A DNA stretch of 64,000 nucleotides. Source: Sphingobium fluviale (GTDB lineage Bacteria > Pseudomonadota > Alphaproteobacteria > Sphingomonadales > Sphingomonadaceae). Each line of letters starts with the position of its first letter. Position 1 is the stretch's first letter. Below the pieces are notes generated by a model. It did no database searches. It was not told the origin of the DNA and saw only the letters and a list, made by a program, of their open reading frames with translations. Of the stretch, positions 8,451 to 17,367 are shown in pieces. The DNA is taken from positions 1 to 64,000 of the forward strand of contig NZ_SBKP01000007.1 in NCBI RefSeq assembly GCF_004122115.1, written 5' to 3'. Both the position numbers and the translations under genes were made by a program.

Positions 8451-8750
8451 TCAGTAGCGCTGGTGGCGCTCGTAAAGGGATTTATAGTGTTGGATGCGTG
8501 TGACGCGCAGGCCGGGCATACCGGCGCGGTCGACCGCGCGTTGCCAACCGGCGAATTCCTCCAGCGTGAGGGAATAGCGTTCGCAGGCCTCATCGACGCT
8601 GAGTAGGCCGCCATTGACGGCCGCCACGACCTCGGCCTTGCGGCGCACGACCCAGCGGGTGGTTCCGGGGGCAGGCAATGAAGCCAGCGTCAACGGTTCG
8701 CCGAGGGGGCCGACTACCTGTGCTGGGCGTATTTTCTGGTTCTCTATCAT
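8451..8750 (-). CDS. sciP: SciP-like CtrA inhibitory protein (DUF1153)
   Basis: A 99-residue protein with the DUF1153 pattern: a VVGPLGEPLTLASLPAPGTTRWV-type N-terminus, RRKAEVVAAVNGGLLS and a helix-turn-helix-like EACERYSLTLEEFAGWQRA. In Caulobacter SciP binds the master regulator CtrA and blocks activation of flagellar and other target genes late in the cell cycle; that role is transferred by family. The ATG at 8750 has GAGGTTGGA in front; a start at 8771 is also open but lacks a site. It stands alone between terminators. With the large flagellar and chemotaxis blocks in the same window, a role in timing motility genes is likely here too. Confidence 0.85.
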   Translation of the reverse strand: MIENQKIRPAQVVGPLGEPLTLASLPAPGTTRWVVRRKAEVVAAVNGGLLSVDEACERYSLTLEEFAGWQRAVDRAGMPGLRVTRIQHYKSLYERHQRY

Positions 8751-8853
8751 TCCAACCTCAATTAACGGCACGGGGCCTTGTATGTGCTCTCGATAGCGCC
8801 ATTATGCGGATCAGCCTTCAACAACGGCTAAAGCGCGATAGTAAACGCGATCT

Positions 8854-9135
8854 TCACCTTCTTTTCCCCACCATCAATTGATGCGCGACAGCCGGATTAA
8901 AGCTGCCACCCAGAGCAACGGTCTCGATCAACCCGTTGCCTTCAGGCATGATGGCACATGCCAGAATATGGACTGTGTCGGGCATATCGTCCTGCCCCCG
9001 CAGGAAACCCTCGGCGATGGCACGACCGCATAATGCGCGCCGGGCCAAGGCCGCCGCCCTTATATCCGCCAGCGACACAGCCTCGAAAGACGAGCGCGCC
9101 GCACCAGCGGGACTCAGGGCAAAACTCAAATCCAT
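8854..9135 (-). CDS. Hypothetical protein of 93 residues
   Basis: A frame divergent from mnmA, upstream of sciP on the same strand. The product starts [11 protein letters not shown], has an alanine- and arginine-rich helix ([21 protein letters not shown]) and ends in a segment with [18 protein letters not shown]. There is no signal peptide or membrane segment, and I do not recognise a family. No good ribosome binding site precedes the ATG, so the start is unsure. Its support is only its position in a gap that otherwise has no gene. Confidence 0.4.
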   Translation of the reverse strand: MDLSFALSPAGAARSSFEAVSLADIRAAALARRALCGRAIAEGFLRGQDDMPDTVHILACAIMPEGNGLIETVALGGSFNPAVAHQLMVGKRR

Positions 9136-9272
9136 TGGTGGATACTAGCGAAGAATGGATAAGAGCCGGTAAACCGGGTGGTGAGAAGCTGTTAGGTTTC
9201 CCTAATGATCTGGTGAGAGGAAGCCGATTTATCGGGTGCATAAACGCCGAGTGGCTCCTATACGCGCGGGCT

Positions 9273-10418
9273 ATGAGCTTATCTGCGCATCATGAGGCTG
9301 ATTTCCAGCTTGAAGGCCCACTCAGTGGCCGGAAAATCGTCGTTGCCATGTCTGGTGGTGTCGATTCCAGCGTGGTCGCCGCTTTGGCCGCGCGTACTGG
9401 TGCCGAGGTCATTGGGGTCACGCTCCAGCTTTATGATCATGGCGCGGCGGTGAAGCGCGCGGGCAGCTGTTGCGCCGGGCAGGACATTCGCGATGCCCGC
9501 GCTGTTGCGGAGCGAATCGGCATCGCACATTATGTGTTCGATTATGAGTCGCGCTTTCGCGAGTCGGTGATTGCCGACTTTGCCAACGAATATATGGCGG
9601 GGCGTACCCCCATACCCTGCGTGAAGTGCAATATGGGGGTGAAGTTCACCGATCTGTTTGCGCTGGCGCGGGATCTGGGGGCGGATTGCCTCGCGACGGG
9701 CCATTATGTGCGCCGCGTGGTGGGCGCAGACGGGCGCGCGCAGTTACATCGCGCAGCCGACCCGGCGCGGGACCAGAGCTATTTCCTGTTCGCAACTACG
9801 CAGGATCAGCTTGATTACCTACGCTTTCCGTTGGGTGGGCTGCCCAAGGGCCATGTGCGCGAAATAGCGGCGCAGATCGGCCTGCCGGTGGCGATGAAGC
9901 CGGACAGCCAGGACATCTGCTTCGTGCCGGATGGCGACTATGCCAGTGTGGTCCGCAAGGTGCGGCCAGACGCCGACGCGGGCGGCGATATCGTCGATGT
10001 GGAGGGCCGTGTGCTGGGCCAGCACAAGGGGCTGATCCATTACACCGTCGGCCAGCGCAAGGGGCTGGAGCTGGGCGGTTTGCCAGAGCCGCTCTATGTC
10101 GTGAAGCTCGATGCGGCCAGCCGCCGCGTGATCGTTGGGCCGAAGCGCGCATTGGCGGTGGGGGCGGCGCTGCTCGCGGATATCAACTGGCTGGGCGGGG
10201 ACTTTGCCGGCGCGTGCATGGCCAAGGTGCGCTCGCTCGCAAAGCCGGTATCGGCAAAGCTGGAGGGCGACCGCCTATTATTCGAAAACCCGGAATATGG
10301 CGTCGCGCCAGGGCAGGCGGCGGTCCTGTATGACGGAGACCGGGTGCTTGGCGGCGGTTGGATCGCGGAAACCGTTAGCGCTATCCCTGATCCATCACAC
10401 ATCCATAGCCCGGCCTGA
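9273..10418 (+). CDS. mnmA: tRNA-specific 2-thiouridylase MnmA
   Basis: MnmA adds the 2-thio group to the wobble uridine of tRNA-Lys, -Glu and -Gln, taking sulfur from a persulfide relay. The 381-residue protein has the PP-loop [17 protein letters not shown] near residue 25, the tRNA-contact and catalytic cysteine region [17 protein letters not shown], the second catalytic cysteine in [15 protein letters not shown], and the C-terminal barrel with [14 protein letters not shown]. The open frame extends to 8958, but the family N-terminus fits the ATG at 9273, just before [19 protein letters not shown]. Upstream codons look non-coding. No strong ribosome binding site is seen. The 3' end overlaps the convergent gene by 38 bp. 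Confidence 0.93.
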   Translation: MSLSAHHEADFQLEGPLSGRKIVVAMSGGVDSSVVAALAARTGAEVIGVTLQLYDHGAAVKRAGSCCAGQDIRDARAVAERIGIAHYVFDYESRFRESVIADFANEYMAGRTPIPCVKCNMGVKFTDLFALARDLGADCLATGHYVRRVVGADGRAQLHRAADPARDQSYFLFATTQDQLDYLRFPLGGLPKGHVREIAAQIGLPVAMKPDSQDICFVPDGDYASVVRKVRPDADAGGDIVDVEGRVLGQHKGLIHYTVGQRKGLELGGLPEPLYVVKLDAASRRVIVGPKRALAVGAALLADINWLGGDFAGACMAKVRSLAKPVSAKLEGDRLLFENPEYGVAPGQAAVLYDGDRVLGGGWIAETVSAIPDPSHIHSPA

Positions 10419-10710
10419 ACACGGCCCGCGCGCTCCCCAACAGCGGCACCGAGGCTCGCACCGCCTTTTGCTCACGCTCCTCGGATATCGATGCCATCCA
10501 GGCATCATCGCGAACATCGCGCGAGCAGCTTTTGGCGTCACGCCCGCCGATATAGCGGCACGAGCAGGTGATGCGCGCCGCGTAGGCAGCACCGGCGGCG
10601 CCCGCTCGCTGCCACTCACCCCATTTCCATGCAGCATATAGGGCGGACGCCACCAGCAACACGATCAAAATCCATCGCGCCCAATCCACTTTGCCGCCGG
10701 TGCGAACCAT
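10381..10710 (-). CDS. Membrane-anchored hypothetical protein with a CSCRYIGGR motif
   Basis: A 109-residue protein with an N-terminal membrane helix ([19 protein letters not shown]) and a C-terminal domain, probably periplasmic, holding three clustered cysteines ([18 protein letters not shown]) and a closing YGCV. The spacing suggests disulfides or metal binding, but I do not recognise a family name. The start at 10710 is preceded by GGAAAAGGG; a GTG at 10746 is also possible. It overlaps the mnmA 3' end and diverges from the serine hydrolase gene, whose start is 38 bp away, so they may share a regulatory region. The shadow pattern argues for a real gene because the Cys motif and TM-plus-domain layout are coherent. 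Confidence 0.6.
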   Translation of the reverse strand: MVRTGGKVDWARWILIVLLVASALYAAWKWGEWQRAGAAGAAYAARITCSCRYIGGRDAKSCSRDVRDDAWMASISEEREQKAVRASVPLLGSARAVFRPGYGCVMDQG

Positions 10711-10748
10711 GACTGCCCTTTTCCAAATCTTGTGGTAAACGCCCACGG

Positions 10749-11900
10749 ATGAACGGCCTCATGAACAGCAAAAAGTGGATCGCGGCAAGTGTGCTGCTTC
10801 TATTTGTGGCACTGGCGGCAGGCGCGTTGTGGCAAAGGTATTCCGGAACGCAGAATGCACCGCTACCACCGTCAGACATTGCGCGCTACCGCACGCTGGT
10901 GGGCAGCGGCGGCATCAGCGCGCAGCAGATTGCAGACGCGGCAGAGGGGCTATTCGACGAAGACTCATCGGGCGCAACTCAGGCGTTTATCATGATGCGC
11001 GACGGCAAGATCGTCGCCGAACGCTATGGTGAGGGGATCGGCCCGCAGACGAAGCTGCTCTCTCGCTCCATCGCCAAGACGGTGACAGCGACATTGATCG
11101 GCCTGATGGTTTCGGATGGGCGGCTGGCGCTGGACAGCCCAGCGCCTGTCCCTGCCTGGAACCAGCCGGGCGATCCGCGCGGCGCAATCACGCTACGCAA
11201 TCTGTTGCAGATGGCCTCCGGGCTGGAGCACAGCGAGGATGGGCCGCCGCGCTATAATGCGGATACGGTGCGCATGATCTTCACCGATGGCGCGTCCGAT
11301 ATGGCCGCCTATGCCGAGGCTAAGCCGGTCGCGCATCCACCTGGCACCCATTTTACCTACTCCACCGCCGACTCGATGATCCTATCTGACATGATGACAC
11401 GCATGCTCACCGCCAGAGAGGGCGCGGAGCAAAGGCGCACTGCGATGATGGAGTTCGTCAGGGGCAGGCTGATGACGCCGGTTGGCCTCAGCAGCCTCAC
11501 GCCTGAGTTCGACCCGCACGGTACGATGATAGGCGGAGCGATGATGCATATGACCGCGCGCGATTATGCCCGGTTTGGAGAATTTCTGCGCAACAAGGGG
11601 CGGGTGAATGGACATCAGGTGCTCTCGGCGCGCTGGGTTGAGTTCATGACCACACCCTCGGCCCTCAATGCAGCTTATGGTGGCCATATCTGGCTCAATC
11701 GGGAGGGGGAGGGTAATCCGTTGTTCCCAGGCAGAGGCTCTCGCCGCATCTTCGCTGCGGTGGGGCATCATGGGCAGTATTTGCTCATTGATCCCACACG
11801 GAGGCTGGTGATCCTGCGCATGGGCATATCGAACGATGAGCAATATCTCGGTATCCGTCGAGCGCTGGTGAGGCTGGTTGAGATGTTCCCGCAGGGCTAG
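10749..11900 (+). CDS. Serine hydrolase, class C beta-lactamase-related
   Basis: A 383-residue exported or membrane-anchored protein: an N-terminal hydrophobic segment (IAASVLLLFVALAAGALW) and a penicillin-binding-protein-like fold. The nucleophile motif is S-I-A-K at residues 107-110, and Y-S-T near residue 204 stands at the place of the YxN motif. The late glycine segment (GHHGQYLLIDP) fits the beta3 strand region, where an HxG replaces KTG, as in esterase- and peptidase-like members. It is thus more likely an esterase or D-amino-acid/peptide hydrolase than a true beta-lactamase. Start either at 10749 or at the ATG at 10761; neither has a clear binding site. Confidence 0.82.
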   Translation: MNGLMNSKKWIAASVLLLFVALAAGALWQRYSGTQNAPLPPSDIARYRTLVGSGGISAQQIADAAEGLFDEDSSGATQAFIMMRDGKIVAERYGEGIGPQTKLLSRSIAKTVTATLIGLMVSDGRLALDSPAPVPAWNQPGDPRGAITLRNLLQMASGLEHSEDGPPRYNADTVRMIFTDGASDMAAYAEAKPVAHPPGTHFTYSTADSMILSDMMTRMLTAREGAEQRRTAMMEFVRGRLMTPVGLSSLTPEFDPHGTMIGGAMMHMTARDYARFGEFLRNKGRVNGHQVLSARWVEFMTTPSALNAAYGGHIWLNREGEGNPLFPGRGSRRIFAAVGHHGQYLLIDPTRRLVILRMGISNDEQYLGIRRALVRLVEMFPQG

Positions 11901-11914
11901 CGTCAAGCAGAAGC

Positions 11915-12895
11915 TTATGCGGGCTTGGCCGCACCTTCCTCTTGCGCCAGCAGCGTTTCCGCTTCAGTAGCGCGCAGCGGATCTCCCCCGCCCTCAACAT
12001 GGCCTTCAGGGTCTGGATGGATCAAAATGTCGACGCCGGGGAAGTCCTTCATCAGCGCAGCCTCTATCTCGTCCATTACGTCATGCGCCTGCCTCACGGA
12101 CATATTCGGATCGACCGAGGCATGAAATTGTACGAATCGATGAGCGCCTGAAGTGCGGGTGCGCATGTCGTGAATGCCTTTAAGCTCAGGATGGCGCGCA
12201 GCGACCTCCAGAAAATGCTGGCGTTCCTCAACCGACCATTCCTTATCCATCAAGTGATCCACTGCATCAGAGGCGGCGTGAAGCGCGTTCCATGCCAGCC
12301 AGGCGGCGATGCCGATACCAAATAATGGATCGACGCCGGAAACGCCAAGATACTGGTCCAGCACCAGCGCGACGATAACGGATGCATTGAGGTAGAAGTC
12401 GGATTGATAGTGCAGATTGTCTGTGCCGATGGCGAGGCTGCCGGTCCGGGCGATCACGTGCTTCTGATAAAGCACCAGTGTGAGGCTGAGCACGATGGCG
12501 ATCAGAGAAACGCCGATGCCTTCGCCCGCGCCGGTTGTTTGATGCACTCCTGACAACAGCCTGTGCGTCGATTCCCACGCCAGCCCCAACGCCGCTATCG
12601 TTATGAGCGTCACCTGAAACAGGCTGGCGAGCGCCTCCGCCTTGCCATGCCCGAAGCGGTGCTGCTCATCGGCGGGCTGGGCTGCCCAGTGAACGCCTAA
12701 CAAGGTCACGATGCTGGCAACAAGATCGAGGCTGGTATCCGCCAGCGAGCCAAGTACGGCGACCGAATCCGTGCGCCATAGCGCCCATGCCTTTAGTCCG
12801 AGAAGGACAGTCGCCACTGCCACGCTTGCCAGCGCTGCGCTGCGGGTGAGCATGCCGCGTTGCGCGAAGCTGGTAGGGGCCGTCTGCTCACTCAT
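11915..12895 (-). CDS. fieF: Cation diffusion facilitator, FieF-type metal exporter
   Basis: A 326-residue six-helix CDF transporter that should export Zn(II), Fe(II) or similar ions in exchange for protons. The metal site has the FieF pattern: D53xxxD57 (DTSLD) in TM2 and H162xxxD166 (HYQSD) in TM5; the HRFGHGKAEALA loop after TM2 is also present. The cytoplasmic ferredoxin-like domain follows (HDMRTRTSGAHRFVQFHASV, then a histidine-rich end, ILIHPDPEGHVEGG). It is translationally coupled to pdxH upstream by a 4-bp overlap and ends 14 bp from the convergent serine hydrolase gene. The exact metal cannot be told from sequence. Confidence 0.88.
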   Translation of the reverse strand: MSEQTAPTSFAQRGMLTRSAALASVAVATVLLGLKAWALWRTDSVAVLGSLADTSLDLVASIVTLLGVHWAAQPADEQHRFGHGKAEALASLFQVTLITIAALGLAWESTHRLLSGVHQTTGAGEGIGVSLIAIVLSLTLVLYQKHVIARTGSLAIGTDNLHYQSDFYLNASVIVALVLDQYLGVSGVDPLFGIGIAAWLAWNALHAASDAVDHLMDKEWSVEERQHFLEVAARHPELKGIHDMRTRTSGAHRFVQFHASVDPNMSVRQAHDVMDEIEAALMKDFPGVDILIHPDPEGHVEGGGDPLRATEAETLLAQEEGAAKPA

Positions 12896-13473
12896 GGATA
12901 GAGCATACCTTTGGCCCAGCCGCCTTTGCCGTCCGCGCTATAGAGCCAGCGTTCATGGAGCCGGTGCTCCCTGTCCTGCCAGAACTCGATTCGGCGCGGG
13001 ATTAGACGAAAGCCAGACCAATGCGGCGGGCGCGACACCTCCTGCCCCTCGAACCGCGCGTTCATGTCAGCATAGCGAGCCATGAAGACCTCTCGGCTTT
13101 CTAGCGGCCGGGATTGGTCGGATGCCCAGGCGCCGAGCTGGCTGTCGCGGCTGCGGGTGGCGAAATAGGCGTCGGCGGTGGTGTCATCCACCCGCGCGAC
13201 TGCGCCCTCTATGCGGATCTGGCGACGGAGTGATTTCCAGTGAAACAGCAGTGCGCCGTTGGGGTTGACCAGCAGGTCGCCTGCCTTCCGTCCCTCGAAG
13301 TTGGTGTAGAAGACAAACCCGTCCGGCCCGTGCCCTTTCAGCAGCACCATACGCACCGAAGGCCGTCCATCCGCATCCACCGTGGCCAGTGCCATCGCGT
13401 TGCTGTCATTGAGCTCGCTCTCGCGGGCCAGCGCATACCACTCGTTGAATTGGGAAAATGGTTCGTCGATCAT
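12892..13473 (-). CDS. pdxH: Pyridoxamine 5'-phosphate oxidase
   Basis: PdxH oxidises pyridoxine or pyridoxamine 5'-phosphate to pyridoxal 5'-phosphate with FMN. The 193-residue protein has the RMVLLKG FMN-phosphate motif, FYTNFEGRKAGDL, the FHWKSLRRQIRIEG strand pair, SRDSQLGAWASDQS, and the C-terminal signature PHWSGFRLIPRRIEFWQ with HERWLY. It is shorter at the N-terminus than the E. coli enzyme, as in other alphaproteobacteria, but keeps all core motifs. The gene diverges from the dnaJ-like gene (135 bp between starts) and overlaps fieF by 4 bp. Confidence 0.93.
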   Translation of the reverse strand: MIDEPFSQFNEWYALARESELNDSNAMALATVDADGRPSVRMVLLKGHGPDGFVFYTNFEGRKAGDLLVNPNGALLFHWKSLRRQIRIEGAVARVDDTTADAYFATRSRDSQLGAWASDQSRPLESREVFMARYADMNARFEGQEVSRPPHWSGFRLIPRRIEFWQDREHRLHERWLYSADGKGGWAKGMLYP

Positions 13474-13608
13474 AGCCCGATCCTAGCCCCCGACTCACGC
13501 GCTGTCGAGCAAGAGAGATATTTTCGAAGCAGCTTTGTCTTGAAGCATGGCCCGCTGTGCGCCACATGGTGCAGAGCAGAGTGATTATGAACGAGTATGT
13601 GGGACGGA

Positions 13609-14589
13609 ATGGCTGATCCTTACACAATATTGGGTGTTGCACGTGGCGCGAGCGAGGCGGAGATCAAATCCGCCTATCGCAAGCTCGCGAAAGAGCTGCA
13701 CCCCGACAAGAACAAGGACAATCCGAAGGCCGCAGACCGCTTCACCCAGGCGACGAATGCCTATGACCTGCTGTCCGACAAGGACAAGCGCGCCCGCTTC
13801 GACCGCGGTGAAATAGATGGCGACGGCAATCCCACCACACCATTTGGATACAGCGGTGGCGGCTTTGGTGGGCGGGGCGGCAACAGCAACGCCTATGCCG
13901 CTTATGGCTCCGGCGGGCAGGGGGGCGCGGAAGGTTTCGACTTTGGCGGCGCGGGCGGGCCTGATCTGGGTGATCTTTTCGAGGGGCTGTTTGGCGGTGG
14001 CAAGCGCGGCGCATCTGGCTTCGGCGGCGATTTTGCCGGGCGGGGGCGTGGTGGTGCGGGCCGTACATCCAAGGGCGCCAACATCAACTATCGCTTAGCG
14101 GTCGATTTCACTGACGCCGCTACCCGCGCCACCCAGCGCATCACGCTTCAGGATGGCAAGACGATAGATGTGAAACTGCCGCTAGGGCTGGAGCATGGCA
14201 CGCAGATGCGGCTCGCCGGCAAGGGTGAGCCGGGGCCGGGGGGAGCGGGCGACGCTATCATCACGATCGAGATTCGCTCCCACCCCTTTTTCCGACAGGA
14301 TGGGCATGATGTGCGGCTTGACCTGCCGATCACGCTCGATGAAGCGATGAACGGCGGCAAGGTGAAGGTCCCTACCGTCGATGGGCCGGTGATGCTGGCG
14401 GTGCCGCCGGGCAGCACATCTGGCAAGACTCTGCGCCTAAAGGGCAAGGGCTTTACCATGAAAGATGGCAACCGCGGCGACCAATTCGTTACGCTGTTGA
14501 TAGATCTGCCCGTCAATGACCCTGAGCTGAGGGATTTCCTCTCGCGCTGGAGCGACACGCGCCCCATCCGCGCCGGATTAGCCGGATAG
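13609..14589 (+). CDS. DnaJ-family co-chaperone, CbpA-like
   Basis: A 326-residue J-domain protein: residues 1-70 hold the J domain with HPD at 31-33, then a glycine- and phenylalanine-rich linker to about 165, then the two beta-sandwich substrate-binding domains and a C-terminal dimerisation part. There is no zinc-finger, so it belongs to the CbpA/DnaJ class B type and should stimulate DnaK. The ATG at 13609 has GGGACGGA directly upstream; a start at 13597 would add four residues. It leads a run of same-strand genes (yihY, fabI, aroC), starting 17 bp before yihY. Confidence 0.9.
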   Translation: MADPYTILGVARGASEAEIKSAYRKLAKELHPDKNKDNPKAADRFTQATNAYDLLSDKDKRARFDRGEIDGDGNPTTPFGYSGGGFGGRGGNSNAYAAYGSGGQGGAEGFDFGGAGGPDLGDLFEGLFGGGKRGASGFGGDFAGRGRGGAGRTSKGANINYRLAVDFTDAATRATQRITLQDGKTIDVKLPLGLEHGTQMRLAGKGEPGPGGAGDAIITIEIRSHPFFRQDGHDVRLDLPITLDEAMNGGKVKVPTVDGPVMLAVPPGSTSGKTLRLKGKGFTMKDGNRGDQFVTLLIDLPVNDPELRDFLSRWSDTRPIRAGLAG

Positions 14590-14606
14590 GCTCCGCAAAC
14601 CGTTCG

Positions 14607-15497
14607 ATGCAAAGCCCCCGACGCCTCCTCATCCCGTTGTGGCCGATATTCAAACGAGTGGTGGTGGGTGTCTATGATGATGGGTTCATTCACGCGGGCA
14701 ATCTCGCTTATCTATCGCTGCTAGTTTTGTTTCCTTTCTTTCTTCTCGCCGCCTCAGTCGCCAGCATCTTTGGTCAGACACAGGATGGCACGGAGGCGGT
14801 GAACGCCTTCCTGCGTGCGGTGCCTCCTAATGTGGAAGCGGTATTGCGGCAGCCGATCCATGATGTGATCCACGCGCGCACTGGTTCCGGCATCGTCTGG
14901 CTCGGCCTTGGAGTCGCGGCATGGACCAGCGCGAGCCTTATCGAGACAATCCGCGATATATTGCGGCGCGCCTATGGCACGGACAGCACAGAACCTTTCT
15001 GGCGGCATCGCCTTTTGTCATTCGGCATTGTATTTCTGAGCGTCCTCGGCACGATGATATCCTTTTCAGCGCAGGTAGCGATGGAGGGTGTGGATCAGTT
15101 TATCCGACGCGTCGTGCCGTTTGCAGACAATGCCGCAGCGCTTATCAGTGCCACACGGCTGGTGCCACTCGTCGTTCTGTGTATCGCGCTTTACGGGCTG
15201 TTTTATTCGCTGACACCCCGCAAATATCGCGCGCCGCACTATCCAAAATGGCCGGGCGCTGTGCTTACTGCGCTGTGGTGGTATTGGACCGTGTTAATCC
15301 TGCCGTGGGCGCTATCGCATCTTTCGACATATAACATGACCTACGGCAGCCTAGCTGGCGTGATGATTACCCTCATTTTTTTCTTTGTCGTGGGGCTTGG
15401 CGTGGTAATTGGCGCTGAACTGAACGCGGCGCTGGCGGAAATGGTGGCGCGCAATCAGGCCAATGACAGGGAAAAACAAGAGGTGGACCACGCATGA
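14607..15497 (+). CDS. YihY/virulence factor BrkB family membrane protein
   Basis: A 296-residue inner-membrane protein with about six helices (LAYLSLLVLFPFFLLAASVASIF, GIVWLGLGVAAWTSASLIETI, LLSFGIVFLSVLGTMISFSA, LVPLVVLCIALYGLFYSL, VLTALWWYWTVLILPW, LAGVMITLIFFFVVGLGVVIGAELNA). The order and the final GAELNA segment are those of PF03631. The family was once called ribonuclease BN in error; its real role is unknown. The stop overlaps the fabI start by 4 bp, so the two are cotranslated. Confidence 0.88.
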   Translation: MQSPRRLLIPLWPIFKRVVVGVYDDGFIHAGNLAYLSLLVLFPFFLLAASVASIFGQTQDGTEAVNAFLRAVPPNVEAVLRQPIHDVIHARTGSGIVWLGLGVAAWTSASLIETIRDILRRAYGTDSTEPFWRHRLLSFGIVFLSVLGTMISFSAQVAMEGVDQFIRRVVPFADNAAALISATRLVPLVVLCIALYGLFYSLTPRKYRAPHYPKWPGAVLTALWWYWTVLILPWALSHLSTYNMTYGSLAGVMITLIFFFVVGLGVVIGAELNAALAEMVARNQANDREKQEVDHA

Positions 15498-16300
15498 CGG
15501 GTTTGATGGCAGGGAAGAAGGGGCTGATCATGGGCCTCGCCAACGACAAGTCTCTCGCTTGGGGCATATCCAAGGCGTTGCATGCGCAGGGCGCGGAGCT
15601 GGCGTTCTCCTATCAGGGCGAGGCGCTGGAAAAGCGCGTTCGTCCGCTTGCTGCCGAAGTTGGCTCGGATTTTCTGATCCCCTGCGATGTGTCTGACATG
15701 GCCCTGCTGGACGCGACATTCGAGGCGGTGGCGGCGAAGTGGGGCAGCCTCGATTTCGTTGTCCACGCTATCGGCTTTTCAGACAAGAGCGAGCTGCGCG
15801 GGCTCTATGTCGATACCAGTCTGGACAATTTCCTGCTGACGATGAACATCTCTGCCTACAGCTTTGTTGCGCTGGCCAAGCGCGCGCGGGCGCTGATGCC
15901 CAATGGCGGCAGCTTGCTCACGCTCAGCTATTACGGCGCGGAGAAGGTGATCCCACACTATAACGTGATGGGCGTTGCCAAGGCCGCGCTGGAAACGAGC
16001 GTCAAATATCTCGCGATGGACCTTGGGCCGGAGAATATCCGGGTCAATGCCATTTCCGCCGGGCCGATCAAGACGCTGGCTGCATCGGGCATTGGTGATT
16101 TCCGTTATATCCTCAAATGGAACGAGCTGAACTCGCCGATGCGCCGCAACGTGACTATCGAGGATGTCGGCGGGGCGGGGTTGTATCTGCTCAGTGATCT
16201 CGCCAGCGGCGTCACCGGAGAGATCCACCATGTTGATGCAGGCTATAACGTCATCGGCATGAAGGCAGAGGACGCGCCAGACATCGCGCTCGACAAATGA
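15494..16300 (+). CDS. fabI: Enoyl-[acyl-carrier-protein] reductase (NADH) FabI
   Basis: FabI carries out the last reduction of the fatty acid elongation cycle. The 268-residue short-chain-dehydrogenase-like protein has the atypical FabI nucleotide motif ([17 protein letters not shown]), the strand end [34 protein letters not shown] with the catalytic Y-x6-K pair, and [14 protein letters not shown]. These separate FabI from ordinary SDRs. It sits in the chain yihY-fabI-aroC with ATGA overlaps at both ends. The true start may be the ATG at 15506 (MAGKKGLIM), but 15494 overlaps the upstream stop in the way seen for neighbouring genes. Confidence 0.94.
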   Translation: MTGLMAGKKGLIMGLANDKSLAWGISKALHAQGAELAFSYQGEALEKRVRPLAAEVGSDFLIPCDVSDMALLDATFEAVAAKWGSLDFVVHAIGFSDKSELRGLYVDTSLDNFLLTMNISAYSFVALAKRARALMPNGGSLLTLSYYGAEKVIPHYNVMGVAKAALETSVKYLAMDLGPENIRVNAISAGPIKTLAASGIGDFRYILKWNELNSPMRRNVTIEDVGGAGLYLLSDLASGVTGEIHHVDAGYNVIGMKAEDAPDIALDK

Positions 16301-17367
16301 GTTTCAACACATTCGGTCGCGTTTTTCGCTTAACCACATGGGGTGAGAGCCACGGCCCCGCCATCGGCGCGGTGGTGGATGGGTGCCCACCGGGATTGGC
16401 CTTGAGCGAGGCGGACATACAGCCTTTTCTCGATAAGCGCCGCCCTGGCACATCCAAGTTCACCACACAGCGGCAGGAGCCGGATCAGGTCCGTATTCTT
16501 TCAGGCGTGTTTGAGGGGCGCACTACCGGCACCCCGATCAGCCTGATGATCGAGAATGTCGATCAGCGGTCCAAGGATTATGGCGACGTTGCCAAGGCCT
16601 ATCGGCCCGGACATGCCGACTATGCCTATGACGCCAAATACGGATTTCGCGATTATCGCGGAGGTGGGCGATCCAGCGCGCGGGAAACCGCATCGCGCGT
16701 GGCGGCGGGCGCGGTGGCGCGGCTCGTGGTGCCGGAAGTATCGATCCTGGGCTATGTCAGCGCGATTGGCGGCGACGCGATCAACCCCGCAAACTTCGAT
16801 GCGGCGGAGATCGGCAACAATGCCTTCTTCTGCCCGGATGCGCAGGCGGCCGCGCGGTGGGAGATACTCGTCGATGGCGCGCGCAAGGATGGTTCCTCGC
16901 TCGGTGCCGTGGTTGAATGCGTCGCGACAGGAGTTCCGGCGGGTTGGGGCGCGCCGCTCTATGCCAAGCTCGATGCTGAACTTGCCAGTGCATGCATGAG
17001 CATCAACGCGGTGAAGGGTGTAGAGATCGGTGACGGTTTTGCGGCGGCGACGTTGCGCGGTGAAGAGAATGCTGACCCGATGCGTCCCGGCGAAAACGGA
17101 TCGCCTGAATTCCTCGCCAATCATGCGGGCGGGATCGCGGGAGGCATATCGACCGGCCAGTCGATCCGGGTGCGTGTCGCATTCAAGCCGACCAGCTCGA
17201 TTTTGGTCCCCGTCGAGACGATCACGCGCGAGGGCGAGGCCTCCGAGATCATCACTAAGGGGCGGCATGACCCCTGCGTAGGTATTCGTGGCGTGCCGGT
17301 GGTCGAAGCGATGATGGCGCTGGTGTTGGCGGACCAGAAACTGCTTCACAGGGCGCAATGCGGGTAA
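16297..17367 (+). CDS. aroC: Chorismate synthase
   Basis: AroC makes chorismate from 5-enolpyruvylshikimate 3-phosphate using reduced FMN, the last common step to aromatic amino acids. The 356 residues carry the three family signatures: [18 protein letters not shown] near residue 12-30, [20 protein letters not shown] with [20 protein letters not shown] near 105-150, and [20 protein letters not shown] near the C-terminus. It overlaps fabI by 4 bp and its stop directly abuts the stop of the convergent MOSC gene. Confidence 0.95.
   Translation: MSFNTFGRVFRLTTWGESHGPAIGAVVDGCPPGLALSEADIQPFLDKRRPGTSKFTTQRQEPDQVRILSGVFEGRTTGTPISLMIENVDQRSKDYGDVAKAYRPGHADYAYDAKYGFRDYRGGGRSSARETASRVAAGAVARLVVPEVSILGYVSAIGGDAINPANFDAAEIGNNAFFCPDAQAAARWEILVDGARKDGSSLGAVVECVATGVPAGWGAPLYAKLDAELASACMSINAVKGVEIGDGFAAATLRGEENADPMRPGENGSPEFLANHAGGIAGGISTGQSIRVRVAFKPTSSILVPVETITREGEASEIITKGRHDPCVGIRGVPVVEAMMALVLADQKLLHRAQCG

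Noticed and set aside
16501..17358. A 285-codon minus-strand frame opposite aroC
   Set aside because: aroC has all family signatures; the opposite frame has none.
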